A DNA stretch of 60,628 bases from Rhodobiaceae bacterium (GCA_009885825.1 VFJY01000132.1:1-60628); one strand, 5' to 3'; counted from the stretch's first letter, positions 23,927 to 31,836 are shown. Numbers and translations: made by a program. The notes: generated from the sequence alone by a model not told the origin.

Positions 23927-24223
23927 ATGTCAGACGCGGAAACCATCGAGATCCTGAATGTCATCCAACCCGGCAGGACTTACCGTGCCAACCGGGCAAA
24001 GTATGATGCCATGAAAACCGCGGTACTCAAGGTGCTGCCGAAATCGGCCCCGGGATTGACGGTGGAGGAGCTTGGCAAGGGTGTTTTGCCACATTTGCCT
24101 GAGAAACTTTTTCCTGGCGGCGCCACCTCTGGCTGGTGGATCAAGGCCGTGCAGCTTGATCTCGAAGCCCGCAGCGTCATTGCCCGGGTGAAAACAAAAC
24201 CGCTGCGCCTGCACAAAGTCTGA
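23927..24223 (+). CDS. DUF6958-like small protein
   Basis: A 98-residue soluble protein: ILNVIQPGRTYRANRAKYDAMK, then LPEKLFPGGATSGWWIKAVQLDLEA, ending RVKTKPLRLHKV. I recognise it as the family usually called DUF6958, with moderate certainty; no catalytic motif is evident. AGGAGGA precedes ATG 23927. It is second gene of the TetR-led operon. Confidence 0.82.
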   Translation: MSDAETIEILNVIQPGRTYRANRAKYDAMKTAVLKVLPKSAPGLTVEELGKGVLPHLPEKLFPGGATSGWWIKAVQLDLEARSVIARVKTKPLRLHKV

Positions 24224-24247
24224 AAAGAAATCCAGGAGGACTGAACC

Positions 24248-24661
24248 ATGTCGACCAAAATCTTTGTGAACCTGCCGGTCACAGACCTGCCGCGCTCCAT
24301 CGCCTTCTACACAGCCATGGGATTCACCCTGAACCCGCAATTCAGTGATGACACTGCGGCCTGCATGGTGATCAGTGAAGAGAACTACGTGATGCTGTTG
24401 ACGCATGAGAAGTTCAAGGGCTTCAGCGATGAACCCATTCCCGATGCCCGCAAGACAACCGGACTGATGATCGCTCTGGACCGTGCGAGCCACGCCGCTG
24501 TTGACGCCACCGCCAAGGCGGCCCTGGCCAAGGGTGGCACAGAGCCGCGCCCCGCCAGGGACCTGGGCTTCATGTACAACCGCACCATCGCCGATCCCGA
24601 TGGCCACCGCTGGGAGCCCTTCTTCATGGACATGGCAGCGGTGCCGCAACAGCAGCAATAA
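24248..24661 (+). CDS. VOC-family protein (glyoxalase/bleomycin-resistance fold)
   Basis: A 137-residue protein forming one VOC domain: IFVNLPVTDLPRSIAFYTAMGF at the start and IADPDGHRWEPFFMD at the end, where the His and Glu would be metal ligands. VOC proteins include glyoxalases, dioxygenases and resistance binders; this subtype is widespread and uncharacterised. It is third in the TetR-led operon. Confidence 0.92.
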   Translation: MSTKIFVNLPVTDLPRSIAFYTAMGFTLNPQFSDDTAACMVISEENYVMLLTHEKFKGFSDEPIPDARKTTGLMIALDRASHAAVDATAKAALAKGGTEPRPARDLGFMYNRTIADPDGHRWEPFFMDMAAVPQQQQ

Positions 24662-24683
24662 TCATCAGCCTACGGAGGATAAC

Positions 24684-25442
24684 ATGAGCAACTTCATCTG
24701 GTACGACCTCATGACGCCCGACATGAAAGCCTCGGCGGATTTCTACGCCCATGTGGTGGGCTGGACCATCGCCGACAGCGGCATGCCCGGCATGAATTAC
24801 TCAATCATCAAGGCAGGAAGCATTGATGTGGGCGGCATGATGCCGGTCCCGCCGTCAGCATCGGGCATGCCGCCGTGCTGGAATGGCTACATTCACTCAA
24901 CCAACGTGGACAAGGATGCCAAGCGGGCCGTCACGCTTGGCGGCACGATTTTCCAGGAGGCAATGGACATTCCAGGCGTCGGGCGCTTTGCCGTGCTGGC
25001 CGACCCATTCAAGGCTGCCTTCATCATCTTCACGCCAAACTCAAGCGAAAGCCCGGCAAAGGTTCCCGATGGCACGCCGGGCCACATCGGCTGGCGCGAG
25101 CTGCAGTCCGGCGACTGGCAAAAGGCCTGGGCATTTTATGCCGCCATGTTCGGCTGGACAAAGGCAGACGCCATGGACATGGGACCCATGGGCACCTACC
25201 AGATGTTCAAGTCCGGCGAACAACTGATCGGCGGCATGATGACCAAGACCGCCGATGATCCCATGCCTCCCCATTGGAACTATTATTTCAACGTGGACAG
25301 TGCGGAGGCCGCCGTGGCGCGGGCAAAGTCAATGGGCGCCAAAATCACCTTCGGCCCCATGGAAGTGCCGGGCGGGCAATGGGCCGTCAACGGCATTGAT
25401 CCGCAAGGCGCGTCATTCGCACTCGTCAGCACCAGGAAATAG
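24684..25442 (+). CDS. Two-domain VOC-family protein (CFP-30B-like)
   Basis: A 252-residue protein with two VOC domains. Domain 1 starts FIWYDLMTPDMKASADFYAHVVGW and domain 2 starts IGWRELQSGDWQKAWAFYAAMFGW. The paired GGMM segments and closing NGIDPQGASFALVS are typical of the mycobacterial 27-kDa antigen CFP-30B type. ATG 24684 follows GGAGG; the frame extends upstream only by reading through the preceding gene. It is fourth in the operon. Confidence 0.92.
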   Translation: MSNFIWYDLMTPDMKASADFYAHVVGWTIADSGMPGMNYSIIKAGSIDVGGMMPVPPSASGMPPCWNGYIHSTNVDKDAKRAVTLGGTIFQEAMDIPGVGRFAVLADPFKAAFIIFTPNSSESPAKVPDGTPGHIGWRELQSGDWQKAWAFYAAMFGWTKADAMDMGPMGTYQMFKSGEQLIGGMMTKTADDPMPPHWNYYFNVDSAEAAVARAKSMGAKITFGPMEVPGGQWAVNGIDPQGASFALVSTRK

Positions 25443-25452
25443 GAGAGAGACC

Positions 25453-25899
25453 ATGCCCTACACATTGAATTTTCATCGCGTTCTGAAGGCCCCGCCCTCG
25501 CGCGTCTACAAGGCCTTCCTCGATCCCGCAGCCCTGTGCAAGTGGATCGCGCCCGCAGGCTACACCTGCACCGTGCATCACCTTGATGCAAAGGCCGGTG
25601 GCACGTTCAAGATGTCCTTCACCGAATTTGATTCCGGCGGCAGCAACAGTTTTGGCGGAAAATACATCGAACTCATCCCCAATGAAAAACTGCATTACAC
25701 CGATGTTTTTGATGATCCCAACCTGAAGGGCGACATCACGGTGACGGTTGTCCTCAAAAAAGTTTCCTGCGGCACCGACATGTCGATCACGCAGGCTGGA
25801 GTTCCTGATATCATCCCGGAAGAGATGTGCCATTTGGGCTGGCAGGATTCGCTCAAACAGTTGGCGCAGTTCGTTGAGGTTGCAGCGCCCGCAACGTGA
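25453..25899 (+). CDS. SRPBCC (AHSA1-like) domain protein
   Basis: A 148-residue protein of the AHSA1/START-like fold: FHRVLKAPPSRVYKAFLDPAALCKWIAPAG at the N-terminus and EEMCHLGWQDSLKQLAQFVE at the C-terminus. These bind hydrophobic ligands. GGAGAGAGACC precedes ATG 25453. It is the last intact gene of the TetR-led operon, ten bases after the two-domain VOC gene. Confidence 0.92.
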   Translation: MPYTLNFHRVLKAPPSRVYKAFLDPAALCKWIAPAGYTCTVHHLDAKAGGTFKMSFTEFDSGGSNSFGGKYIELIPNEKLHYTDVFDDPNLKGDITVTVVLKKVSCGTDMSITQAGVPDIIPEEMCHLGWQDSLKQLAQFVEVAAPAT

Positions 25900-25938
25900 A
25901 CCCAGCTTAACTCCAATGTAACAGAAGGAATGACAGCC

Positions 25939-25956
25939 ATGGCACAGTTCCATTAA
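25939..25956 (+). other. Five-codon start-stop remnant after the TetR-led operon
   Basis: An AAGGAA ribosome site is followed at proper distance by ATG GCA CAG TTC CAT TAA. This looks like the start of a further operon gene cut off after five codons, at the border with the hipBA/DUF2971 segment. The next 195 bases hold, on the minus strand, an open stretch of about 60 codons ending PNYSMGKD-stop at 25953 with no start I trust. Confidence 0.4.
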
Positions 25957-26150
25957 TCCTTGCCCATGCTGTAGTTTGGAGTCAAAGCAGGGCTATGGCC
26001 AACCGCCATGAAAATCCGCGCCAGTACAAATCGGTGAAAATCGGCGACAGTGCGTATACCTGACGCGCCATGGCTCAAGCCCAAGGCGGCAGCCAAAATA
26101 GCATGAATACGTGCACTGTCACTGATTTCCCGTGATAGCTACCAATCGCG

Positions 26151-27047
26151 TCAGACGCGGACGAACCCGAGCTTTCCACCTGCGCCGCGTTCCGCTCCAA
26201 AAACCGCAATATTTGAGTTAACTTCCTGAGCCATTCGGACAATGTCATCTCTGTCCAAATTCTCCATCGCGAGTCCGAGATACAGCTCCGTTATTTCTTC
26301 GTGATGGTAGGGGAGGGTATCCCATGGTTTTTCACTCTGCCGCATAGGTATGGCGAGGCGGTATTCGCTTTCGTGCTGCCATTCCAGCGTCTTGGCGTAG
26401 ACAATCTTTTCGAGCATCAACTTCCGGCGTGCTTCCTGGTCCCCAAACAGGCTGCCCGCGATGAACTCAAGTGTGTCGTCGTAAAGCGCGGGCCGCTTCT
26501 CGCGGTAGGTGACTGGTCGAAACAGTTGAAACTTCGAGTCCTTGGCTAGGTTCGGCTCGATCCGCAACGCGATGCCCTTGTGGTTCTCGGCATAGTTGGA
26601 CCACATCGCTTCGGAGTCTTTGCGGGTTGTCACACAGAGCACGCGGTATCCCTGCATGAACTCGTTTATCTCCGCAACGAACGCTTCGGCTCGAGTGCGC
26701 ATGTACTCCAGGTTATAGACCGGGTTTCCTGGTTCTTTTGCTATCTCGGCCTTGATCACATCGGCGGCTTGGGGATTGGTCCTGAATGCGTGCTGAATGA
26801 GCGCGACTTTCTCCTTGATCGCCGAGCCGCACGTGGGCGGATCGTTGATGTGTTTAAGGATTACGTCTGTGAAGCCGCCCACAAGCCTCTCCAGCGCCGT
26901 CTCGGCATCTTCCGGAAAGATACTCTGAATCGTGAAGTCTTCTGTGTCATTGAAATCCGACGGCTTTGCATGCCTGAACGTTCCATTCCCAAGTGTTAGT
27001 CTTGCTCCCAGCACGCTGAGGTATTTGTAAATTGGTGGCTGTGCCAT
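26151..27047 (-). CDS. DUF2971-domain protein
   Basis: A 298-residue protein of the DUF2971 family: YKYLSVLGARLTLGNGTFRHAKPSDFND near the start and CVTTRKDSEAMWSNYAENHKGIALRIEP in the middle, both typical, with LEWQHESEYRLAIP towards the end. The biochemical role is not established. The family often occurs in variable islands. It follows hipA on the same strand after 51 bases and could be a third gene of the hipBA operon. No SD precedes ATG 27047. Confidence 0.88.
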   Translation of the reverse strand: MAQPPIYKYLSVLGARLTLGNGTFRHAKPSDFNDTEDFTIQSIFPEDAETALERLVGGFTDVILKHINDPPTCGSAIKEKVALIQHAFRTNPQAADVIKAEIAKEPGNPVYNLEYMRTRAEAFVAEINEFMQGYRVLCVTTRKDSEAMWSNYAENHKGIALRIEPNLAKDSKFQLFRPVTYREKRPALYDDTLEFIAGSLFGDQEARRKLMLEKIVYAKTLEWQHESEYRLAIPMRQSEKPWDTLPYHHEEITELYLGLAMENLDRDDIVRMAQEVNSNIAVFGAERGAGGKLGFVRV

Positions 27048-27098
27048 GAATCAACAGGAACTAAGTGAAGAATCAGATAGGTGCTGCAGCATCAATTT

Positions 27099-28367
27099 CT
27101 ACTCCGGCGTTCTTTGGACAATGCCTGCGCATCTCTCAGCGCGATCAGTATCCAGTTCGGCAAATCGCGAAAGCGCAGCTTCATCGAGCCCGGGGTTCAT
27201 CAGCATGCCCGCAACATCGTGTGCCTGTGCCTTCACCCCGTCGCTAATCTCGGAAACCCGTCGCCGGATAAGCGGCAGGCCGAGGCCTGCGTCGGCTGCG
27301 AATGCGGTCCAGCCCTTTTCGTCCAGTTCGGCAAGCGTCGCCCGATTGCCGATCTTCATGGCGAATTTCGGCGAGAGATCGGGATAGGCGACAGTCGCCA
27401 GCAGATCATAGAGGGGCGCGAGGCGCGGGCCTTCGCCGTCATAGAGGATCGAGAAGTTCTTGCCGTGCGCGTCGGCGTTTCCGGCGATCACATTGAAGAT
27501 CACCGCATCGAGCAGTTTCAGCACATCGACTGCAGGCCTTGCGGCGACACTTCGTAGAAGTGCAAAGCAATCCTTGAAAGTCGGGCCGCCCTCGCTGGCG
27601 TATTTGGTTTCCGGCGGCACACCGAGCGCCTGGCAGAAATCCTCCTGATGGATGCGGCGCACGTTGCCATCGTCACCGCCCGCCCTGTCATAGCGTTGAA
27701 CCAGCAGGAACGTTCGGTCCCGCACAACACGCGCTTCAACCGGCGCCACATCAAGGCCAACGGCCGCGGCCAGGCGCATCACGAAGGCTTCGTTTTCGGT
27801 TGTGGCCGAGAACCGCGAAATCGGCGGCTTGAGAATATGGGTTGTGGGCTGGCCGGGCGCGGGCAAGGCCACCGCGCCATCCACCAGAACCACCGGCACT
27901 TTCGATTGCGCGCCCGCGAGTGACAGCCGCAGCCCTTCCTCGCCTGCGAGCAGCGGGCGAACCGGCAGCGTGTCCAGCACCCGGATCAGCCCTGCATCGT
28001 CGAGCGGGTGTGGCCGCTGATCCAGGGCGGGAGCGGTTGTTGCTTCGCCGGGCGGCAGAAGTTGCAGCGCGCCCGCGACGTCGCCGCCGAGGCGGTCGAG
28101 AAGGGCGAAATCATTGCCGGGTGAAACGCCGAGCGCCCGCGCCGCCGCGTCCCGCTGGCTTTCTTCTGGAAGGAGACCGCCGAAGAACGGGCGGCACTCG
28201 CGTCGGGTGAAGGGCTCCGCGCGCTTTGGCAAAGAGGCGGACAAAGGCAGCGCCTCGTCGTCATTGAGCCAATCCGGCGCATAGGCGAAGCCGAGTTCGC
28301 CATGCTGGTTTTGCGTCAGCTGGCCGACAAGCCGACTGTCCCACCAGATGTCGAGGGCGCGCGTCAT
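27099..28367 (-). CDS. hipA: HipA-family Ser/Thr kinase toxin
   Basis: A 422-residue HipA toxin with the N-terminal coupling domain (about 1-110) and the kinase core. Seen are the nucleotide-contact THILKPP (175-182), catalytic NADAHGKN (Asp299, Asn304) and the metal-binding Asp321 in LAPLYDLLA. E. coli HipA phosphorylates GltX and induces persistence. The catalytic residues are all present, so it should be active. Its start overlaps the hipB stop by four bases (ATGA). The gene is more GC-rich than its surroundings. Confidence 0.95.
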   Translation of the reverse strand: MTRALDIWWDSRLVGQLTQNQHGELGFAYAPDWLNDDEALPLSASLPKRAEPFTRRECRPFFGGLLPEESQRDAAARALGVSPGNDFALLDRLGGDVAGALQLLPPGEATTAPALDQRPHPLDDAGLIRVLDTLPVRPLLAGEEGLRLSLAGAQSKVPVVLVDGAVALPAPGQPTTHILKPPISRFSATTENEAFVMRLAAAVGLDVAPVEARVVRDRTFLLVQRYDRAGGDDGNVRRIHQEDFCQALGVPPETKYASEGGPTFKDCFALLRSVAARPAVDVLKLLDAVIFNVIAGNADAHGKNFSILYDGEGPRLAPLYDLLATVAYPDLSPKFAMKIGNRATLAELDEKGWTAFAADAGLGLPLIRRRVSEISDGVKAQAHDVAGMLMNPGLDEAALSRFAELDTDRAERCAGIVQRTPE

Positions 28368-28606
28368 GCCTTGCGCGCTCCTTTGGGTTCAGGCGGGGCC
28401 ACGATATCGAAGGAACAGCCTAGTGCTGCCAGGACTTGCAGCGTCTTACCGATTTGGGCCGTTGGCTTGCCCGCTTCGAGATCGACAATGAAGCGCAAGC
28501 CGACCCCTGAAGCACCCGCGAGCTCGTCCTGCCGCAAGCCGACGGCCTTGCGGGTGGTTCGAACAATGTCGCCGATCTCGGCAGGGGTGAGCGTGCGCTT
28601 TGCCAT
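28364..28606 (-). CDS. hipB: HipB-family XRE antitoxin
   Basis: An 80-residue Cro/C1-type HTH protein: IGDIVRTTRKAVGLRQDELAG, then SGVGLRFIVDLEAGKPTAQIGKTLQVLAALG. ATG 28606 starts five bases from palindrome O1 and has no SD, so the longer frame to 28705 is discarded: it would put coding sequence across two operators. It is the partner and repressor of hipA. Confidence 0.93.
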   Translation of the reverse strand: MAKRTLTPAEIGDIVRTTRKAVGLRQDELAGASGVGLRFIVDLEAGKPTAQIGKTLQVLAALGCSFDIVAPPEPKGARKA

Positions 28607-28610
28607 GATA

Positions 28611-28626
28611 TTTACCGAGCGGTAAA
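28611..28626. promoter_or_regulatory. HipB operator candidate O1
   Basis: TTTACCG-AG-CGGTAAA has perfect 7-bp arms with a 2-base spacer, immediately before the hipB start codon. It is centred 49 bp from O2. Confidence 0.75.
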
Positions 28627-28659
28627 ATAACATGAATTTCTGGAGAATGTCAACAAAAA

Positions 28660-28675
28660 TTTCCCGTTCGGGAAA
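28660..28675. promoter_or_regulatory. HipB operator candidate O2
   Basis: TTTCCCG-TT-CGGGAAA has perfect 7-bp arms and the same geometry as O1. It is centred 49 bp from O1 and 49 bp from O3. Confidence 0.75.
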
Positions 28676-28706
28676 ACCAGTATGATGCGGCGGCGACAAA
28701 GACAAA

Positions 28707-28726
28707 ATATTCCCGATCGGGAATAT
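28707..28726. promoter_or_regulatory. HipB operator candidate O3
   Basis: ATATTCCCGATCGGGAATAT is a perfect 20-bp palindrome whose core ATTCCCG-AT-CGGGAAT shares the O1/O2 pattern. It is centred exactly 49 bp beyond O2. Confidence 0.75.
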
Positions 28727-28924
28727 ATGCGCTCAGCTCGAACAAGTCATTTCAGAATTCAAACTGAAATACAACCGCAGGATCACTGGCGGAAACTGAA
28801 CAATGCCTTCCACAACTTCCCCAAAATAGAACACCTATTCCATTTTTCTTGGTCTTTTCGCCTTTCCGTGATTAAATCAGGAAAAAATTTTCACCGCGCG
28901 CAAAAAACGGGTTTTTTCGACACT

Positions 28925-28944
28925 CTAATGTCATGCTTTTTGGT
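28925..28944 (+). promoter_or_regulatory. Inositol-regulon motif, copy before iolR
   Basis: CTAATGTCATGCTTTTTGGT recurs exactly, inverted, at 31682-31701 before iolG. It lies 28 bases ahead of the iolR start codon. Two neighbouring TTGGTG words (28940-28960) add to the repeat structure. Confidence 0.65.
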
Positions 28945-28972
28945 GATTTCTTGGTGCTAAAAGCGAGCCTAT

Positions 28973-29809
28973 TTGACCGATTTTGATGACATTCCGCGCG
29001 ACTTTCCGGGCCTCAAGGAGCGCATTTTGGAGCGCGCGCCTGCCCTACCCAAGCGCCTCAGCCAGGTTGCCATCTATGCCATTGAACACCCCGATGAGGT
29101 GGCCTTTGGCACCGTCGCCAGCATCGCGGTCCACTCCGGGGTGCAGCCATCAACGCTGGTACGCTTTGCCAAGGCCATGGGCTATCAGGGGTTCTCCGAG
29201 CTGCAGGAAGTGTTCCGCTCCAGGCTCCGCGAACGCATCTTGAACTACGATGAGCGCCTCGAGCAATTGCGCCACCACGCCCATTCGGCCTCGAAGCCCA
29301 ATGTCATATTCCATGGCTTCAGCAACGCCGCAAGGAAATCCATCGACATCCTGCAGGAGCGCCTGGAGCCCGGCAAGCTCGACAGCGCCGTACAGATTTT
29401 GGCCGGCGCCGAGACAGTCTACCTGGTGGGGCTCCGCCGCTCGTTTCCCATTTCAACCTACATGTCCTATGCCTTCGGCAAGCTCAACATCAAGAATGTG
29501 CTGATTGACGCCATCGGCGGCCAGGCCCAGGAAGAGCTGAGCTTCGCCACCAGCAATGATTGCGTGCTGGCCATCAGCTTCACCCCCTACGCCTCCGAAA
29601 CCGTGGCGCTTGTCCAGGCGGCCGCCGCCAAGGGCGTGCCCATCGTGTCGATCACCGACTCAGGCTTTTCGCCCATCGCTTCGCGCGCCAAGGTTTGGTT
29701 CGAGGTGACGGAGGCGAATTTCGAAGGCTTCCGCTCCATGTCGGCCACCCTGTCGCTTGCCATGACATTGACGGTGGCTGTGGCCGAAATGAAAAGCCGC
29801 AGATATTAA
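28973..29809 (+). CDS. iolR: RpiR/MurR-family regulator, probable inositol regulator IolR
   Basis: A 278-residue RpiR-family protein. The N-terminal HTH (VASIAVHSGVQPSTLVRFAKAMGYQGFSEL) precedes a sugar-isomerase (SIS) domain from about 125 to 270 (YLVGLRRSFPISTYMSYAF, then LAISFTPYASET). Rhizobial inositol clusters are controlled by this type, IolR, which responds to an inositol breakdown intermediate. No in-frame ATG exists near the start; TTG 28973 is the only start after an upstream stop. It is convergent with the SDR gene. Confidence 0.85.
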   Translation: MTDFDDIPRDFPGLKERILERAPALPKRLSQVAIYAIEHPDEVAFGTVASIAVHSGVQPSTLVRFAKAMGYQGFSELQEVFRSRLRERILNYDERLEQLRHHAHSASKPNVIFHGFSNAARKSIDILQERLEPGKLDSAVQILAGAETVYLVGLRRSFPISTYMSYAFGKLNIKNVLIDAIGGQAQEELSFATSNDCVLAISFTPYASETVALVQAAAAKGVPIVSITDSGFSPIASRAKVWFEVTEANFEGFRSMSATLSLAMTLTVAVAEMKSRRY

Positions 29810-30630
29810 ACCGCTGGCGGTTCCGCGATTGAATTTCCGGTGCCCAGAACCTGCTGGTCAAAATCAATGATGGCGCCCGTCATCATGCCGGATTCATCGC
29901 TGGCGAGATAGCCGCAGGCCCTGGCCACTTCCTCAGGTTTCAACAGCCGTCCAAACGGGCGGCTCGCTTCCGCATTTGCCAGCCAGCCTTCCTCCGCGTC
30001 ATGATAGGTTTTCATGATGCGGTCTTCGCCCGGTGTGTCCATCCAGCCGATCATCAGGCCATTGACGCGGATCTGGTGCTTCATCACCGAATAGGCCGTG
30101 TTCCGGGTCAGCGTCGCGAGCGCGCCCTTGGAAATGCAATAGGCCGAAATGAAATCCTGCCCGCCATGGCCCGACATGGAAATGATGTTGACGATCGTGC
30201 CCTTGATCTTTTCGCGCTTCATTAAATGGAGCGAATCCTGGATGAGAAAATAGGGAGCCCTGACATTGACCGCCATCATGGCGTCAAAAAGCTCAGGTTT
30301 TGTGTCCCAAATGGTGCCCCGGTCGGTGATGCCCGCCGCGTTGACAAGCGTATCCACCCGGCCAAATTCGGTGTCGGCGGCCGCAATAATTTTCCGCGTA
30401 TCATCCACGCTGGCGAGATCGGCTTTCACAAAAAGCGTTTTGACGCCCTTCTTTTCCAGATCGGCTTTGACACGTGCGCCATTTTTTTCATTGCGGCCGG
30501 TAATGACAATGCCTTTGCAACCGCGATCCGCAAAGAGATGCGCTATCGCTTCGCCCAGTCCCTGGGTTGAACCCGTGACGACAGCGATCTTGCCGTCGAG
30601 AGAGAGGTGCGAGAGCGACGAGGCCAGCAT
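29806..30630 (-). CDS. SDR-family dehydrogenase coupled to iolG
   Basis: A 274-residue short-chain dehydrogenase: NAD(P)-binding TGSTQGLGEAIA, NAAG, and catalytic Ser/Tyr/Lys in ISMSGHGG and YCISKGA. The start ATG overlaps the iolG stop by one base (TGATG), so both are made together. It may oxidise an inositol isomer or a ring intermediate, but the substrate is not shown by sequence. The IMSGHGG region differs from FabG-like sequences. Confidence 0.92.
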   Translation of the reverse strand: MLASSLSHLSLDGKIAVVTGSTQGLGEAIAHLFADRGCKGIVITGRNEKNGARVKADLEKKGVKTLFVKADLASVDDTRKIIAAADTEFGRVDTLVNAAGITDRGTIWDTKPELFDAMMAVNVRAPYFLIQDSLHLMKREKIKGTIVNIISMSGHGGQDFISAYCISKGALATLTRNTAYSVMKHQIRVNGLMIGWMDTPGEDRIMKTYHDAEEGWLANAEASRPFGRLLKPEEVARACGYLASDESGMMTGAIIDFDQQVLGTGNSIAEPPAV

Positions 30631-31619
30631 CAGGCCACCTTGACAGGCTTGCCGGTTGACCACGACTTCGTAGCCGCGTCAGCCAGCTTCTGCGCCTGCA
30701 GTCCGTCATGGCCATTGGGTCTGGCGGACACGCCCTTGGTCACGCCATCAATGAAGCTGTCCACCTCATTGGCGTAAGCCTGGCCATAACGCTCGGTGAA
30801 GAAGTTGAGCACCGGGTCGCCCTGGAAACCATTTCCATTTGCAAGCTCTACTGTCGTGTTGTGAACGTTCCCGGCCCGCAGCATGCCCTTGGCGCCGTGC
30901 ACTTCCATGCGCTGGTCGTAGCCGTAAGTGGCCCGCCTCGAATTGGTGATCACGCAGATCTTTCCCGAAGCCGTTTGCATTTGCACTGACGCCGTATCAA
31001 CGTCACCCGCCTTGCCGATGTCCTTGTCAACCAGCGAGGCACCGAGCGCCTGCACCACGACAAATTCCTCACCCACCAGAAAGCGCGCCATGTCAAAATC
31101 ATGGATCATCATGTCGCGGTAAAGCCCGCCCGAGCGCTTGATGTAATCGACAGGTGGCGGGCCGGGATCGCGGCTTATGATCGTCACCAGCTCAACGGTT
31201 CCGATGTCACCCTTGCGGATGCGCTGCTCCAGATTGGCGAAATTGGGATCGAAGCGGCGGTTGAAGCCGATCATCAATTTGGCCTTGGTCTTTTCCACAA
31301 CCTTCAGGCACTTCTCAATCCGCGCCACCGAAAGTGAAACCGGCTTCTCGCACAGGATCGCCTTGCCAGCCTTCGCCGCCAGCTCGATGTAATCCGCATG
31401 GGTGTCAGTCGGCGTTGCAATCAAAACCGCGTCAACATTTTTCGATTTGATAATGTCTTCAATACTGGCAACCTCAGCTCCCACCGATTTGGCCAACTCC
31501 GCCGCAGCCTTCGGCATCGCATCCGCAATAAAGACGACTTTCGCCTTGCTCGATTTCGCAATTGTGGCCGCATGCACCTTGCCAATTCTGCCAGCCCCAA
31601 AAATTCCAAACCTGATCAT
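30630..31619 (-). CDS. iolG: Inositol 2-dehydrogenase
   Basis: A 329-residue Gfo/Idh/MocA oxidoreductase that converts myo-inositol to 2-keto-myo-inositol with NAD. The Rossmann GxGxxG is FGIFGAGRIGKVHA; LCEKPVSLS carries the conserved catalytic Lys; GFNRRFDPNF and GGLYRDMMIHDFDMARFL hold the active-site Asp and His. Length and motifs match IolG. It is divergent from iolC across a 217-bp regulatory region with shared motifs and is co-translated with the SDR gene. Confidence 0.93.
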   Translation of the reverse strand: MIRFGIFGAGRIGKVHAATIAKSSKAKVVFIADAMPKAAAELAKSVGAEVASIEDIIKSKNVDAVLIATPTDTHADYIELAAKAGKAILCEKPVSLSVARIEKCLKVVEKTKAKLMIGFNRRFDPNFANLEQRIRKGDIGTVELVTIISRDPGPPPVDYIKRSGGLYRDMMIHDFDMARFLVGEEFVVVQALGASLVDKDIGKAGDVDTASVQMQTASGKICVITNSRRATYGYDQRMEVHGAKGMLRAGNVHNTTVELANGNGFQGDPVLNFFTERYGQAYANEVDSFIDGVTKGVSARPNGHDGLQAQKLADAATKSWSTGKPVKVA

Positions 31620-31681
31620 TTACCTCTCCCAAATAGCACCAAAAGTGATGCTTTTTTCATTCAAAAATACATCAAAAAGTG

Positions 31682-31701
31682 ACCAAAAAGCATGACATTA
31701 G
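31682..31701 (-). promoter_or_regulatory. Inositol-regulon motif, copy before iolG
   Basis: The reverse complement reads CTAATGTCATGCTTTTTGGT, identical to 28925-28944. It is 63 bases upstream of the iolG start, with a related TGATGCTTTTTTCA closer in (31647-31660). Two copies facing inward bracket the iolR-SDR-iolG block. Confidence 0.65.
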
Positions 31702-31756
31702 CATACAAAAAAAATTGCAATCTTTCATGCTCTCATGGTCTTCCTCGATAAATCGT

Positions 31757-31800
31757 GGAATAAATATTCTAACTTGACTTCATTTTGGAATTGTTGTTTC
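31757..31800 (+). promoter_or_regulatory. Two GGAA-N6-TTCC-like sites before iolC
   Basis: GGAA-TAAATA-TTCT (31757-31770) and GGAA-TTGTTG-TTTC (31787-31800) are 30 bp apart, about three helical turns. Both are one base off GGAA-N6-TTCC, which I recall as the rhizobial IolR recognition pattern. They lie 37-80 bases before the iolC start codon. Confidence 0.55.
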
Positions 31801-31836
31801 AATATGTCAAGTCCACCCCGAGTTTAGGAGAAAATA

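Larger units (their letters stand above)
28607..28972. other. Divergent regulatory region between hipB and iolR, about 370 bp
   Basis: The left part carries three evenly spaced hipB operators. The right part is AT-rich. At 28863-28884 TTTCC(G)TGATT faces AATCAGGAAA with one bulged base, an imperfect inverted repeat. At 28925-28944 lies the 20-bp motif shared with the iolG promoter region. I see no coding sequence. Confidence 0.6.
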
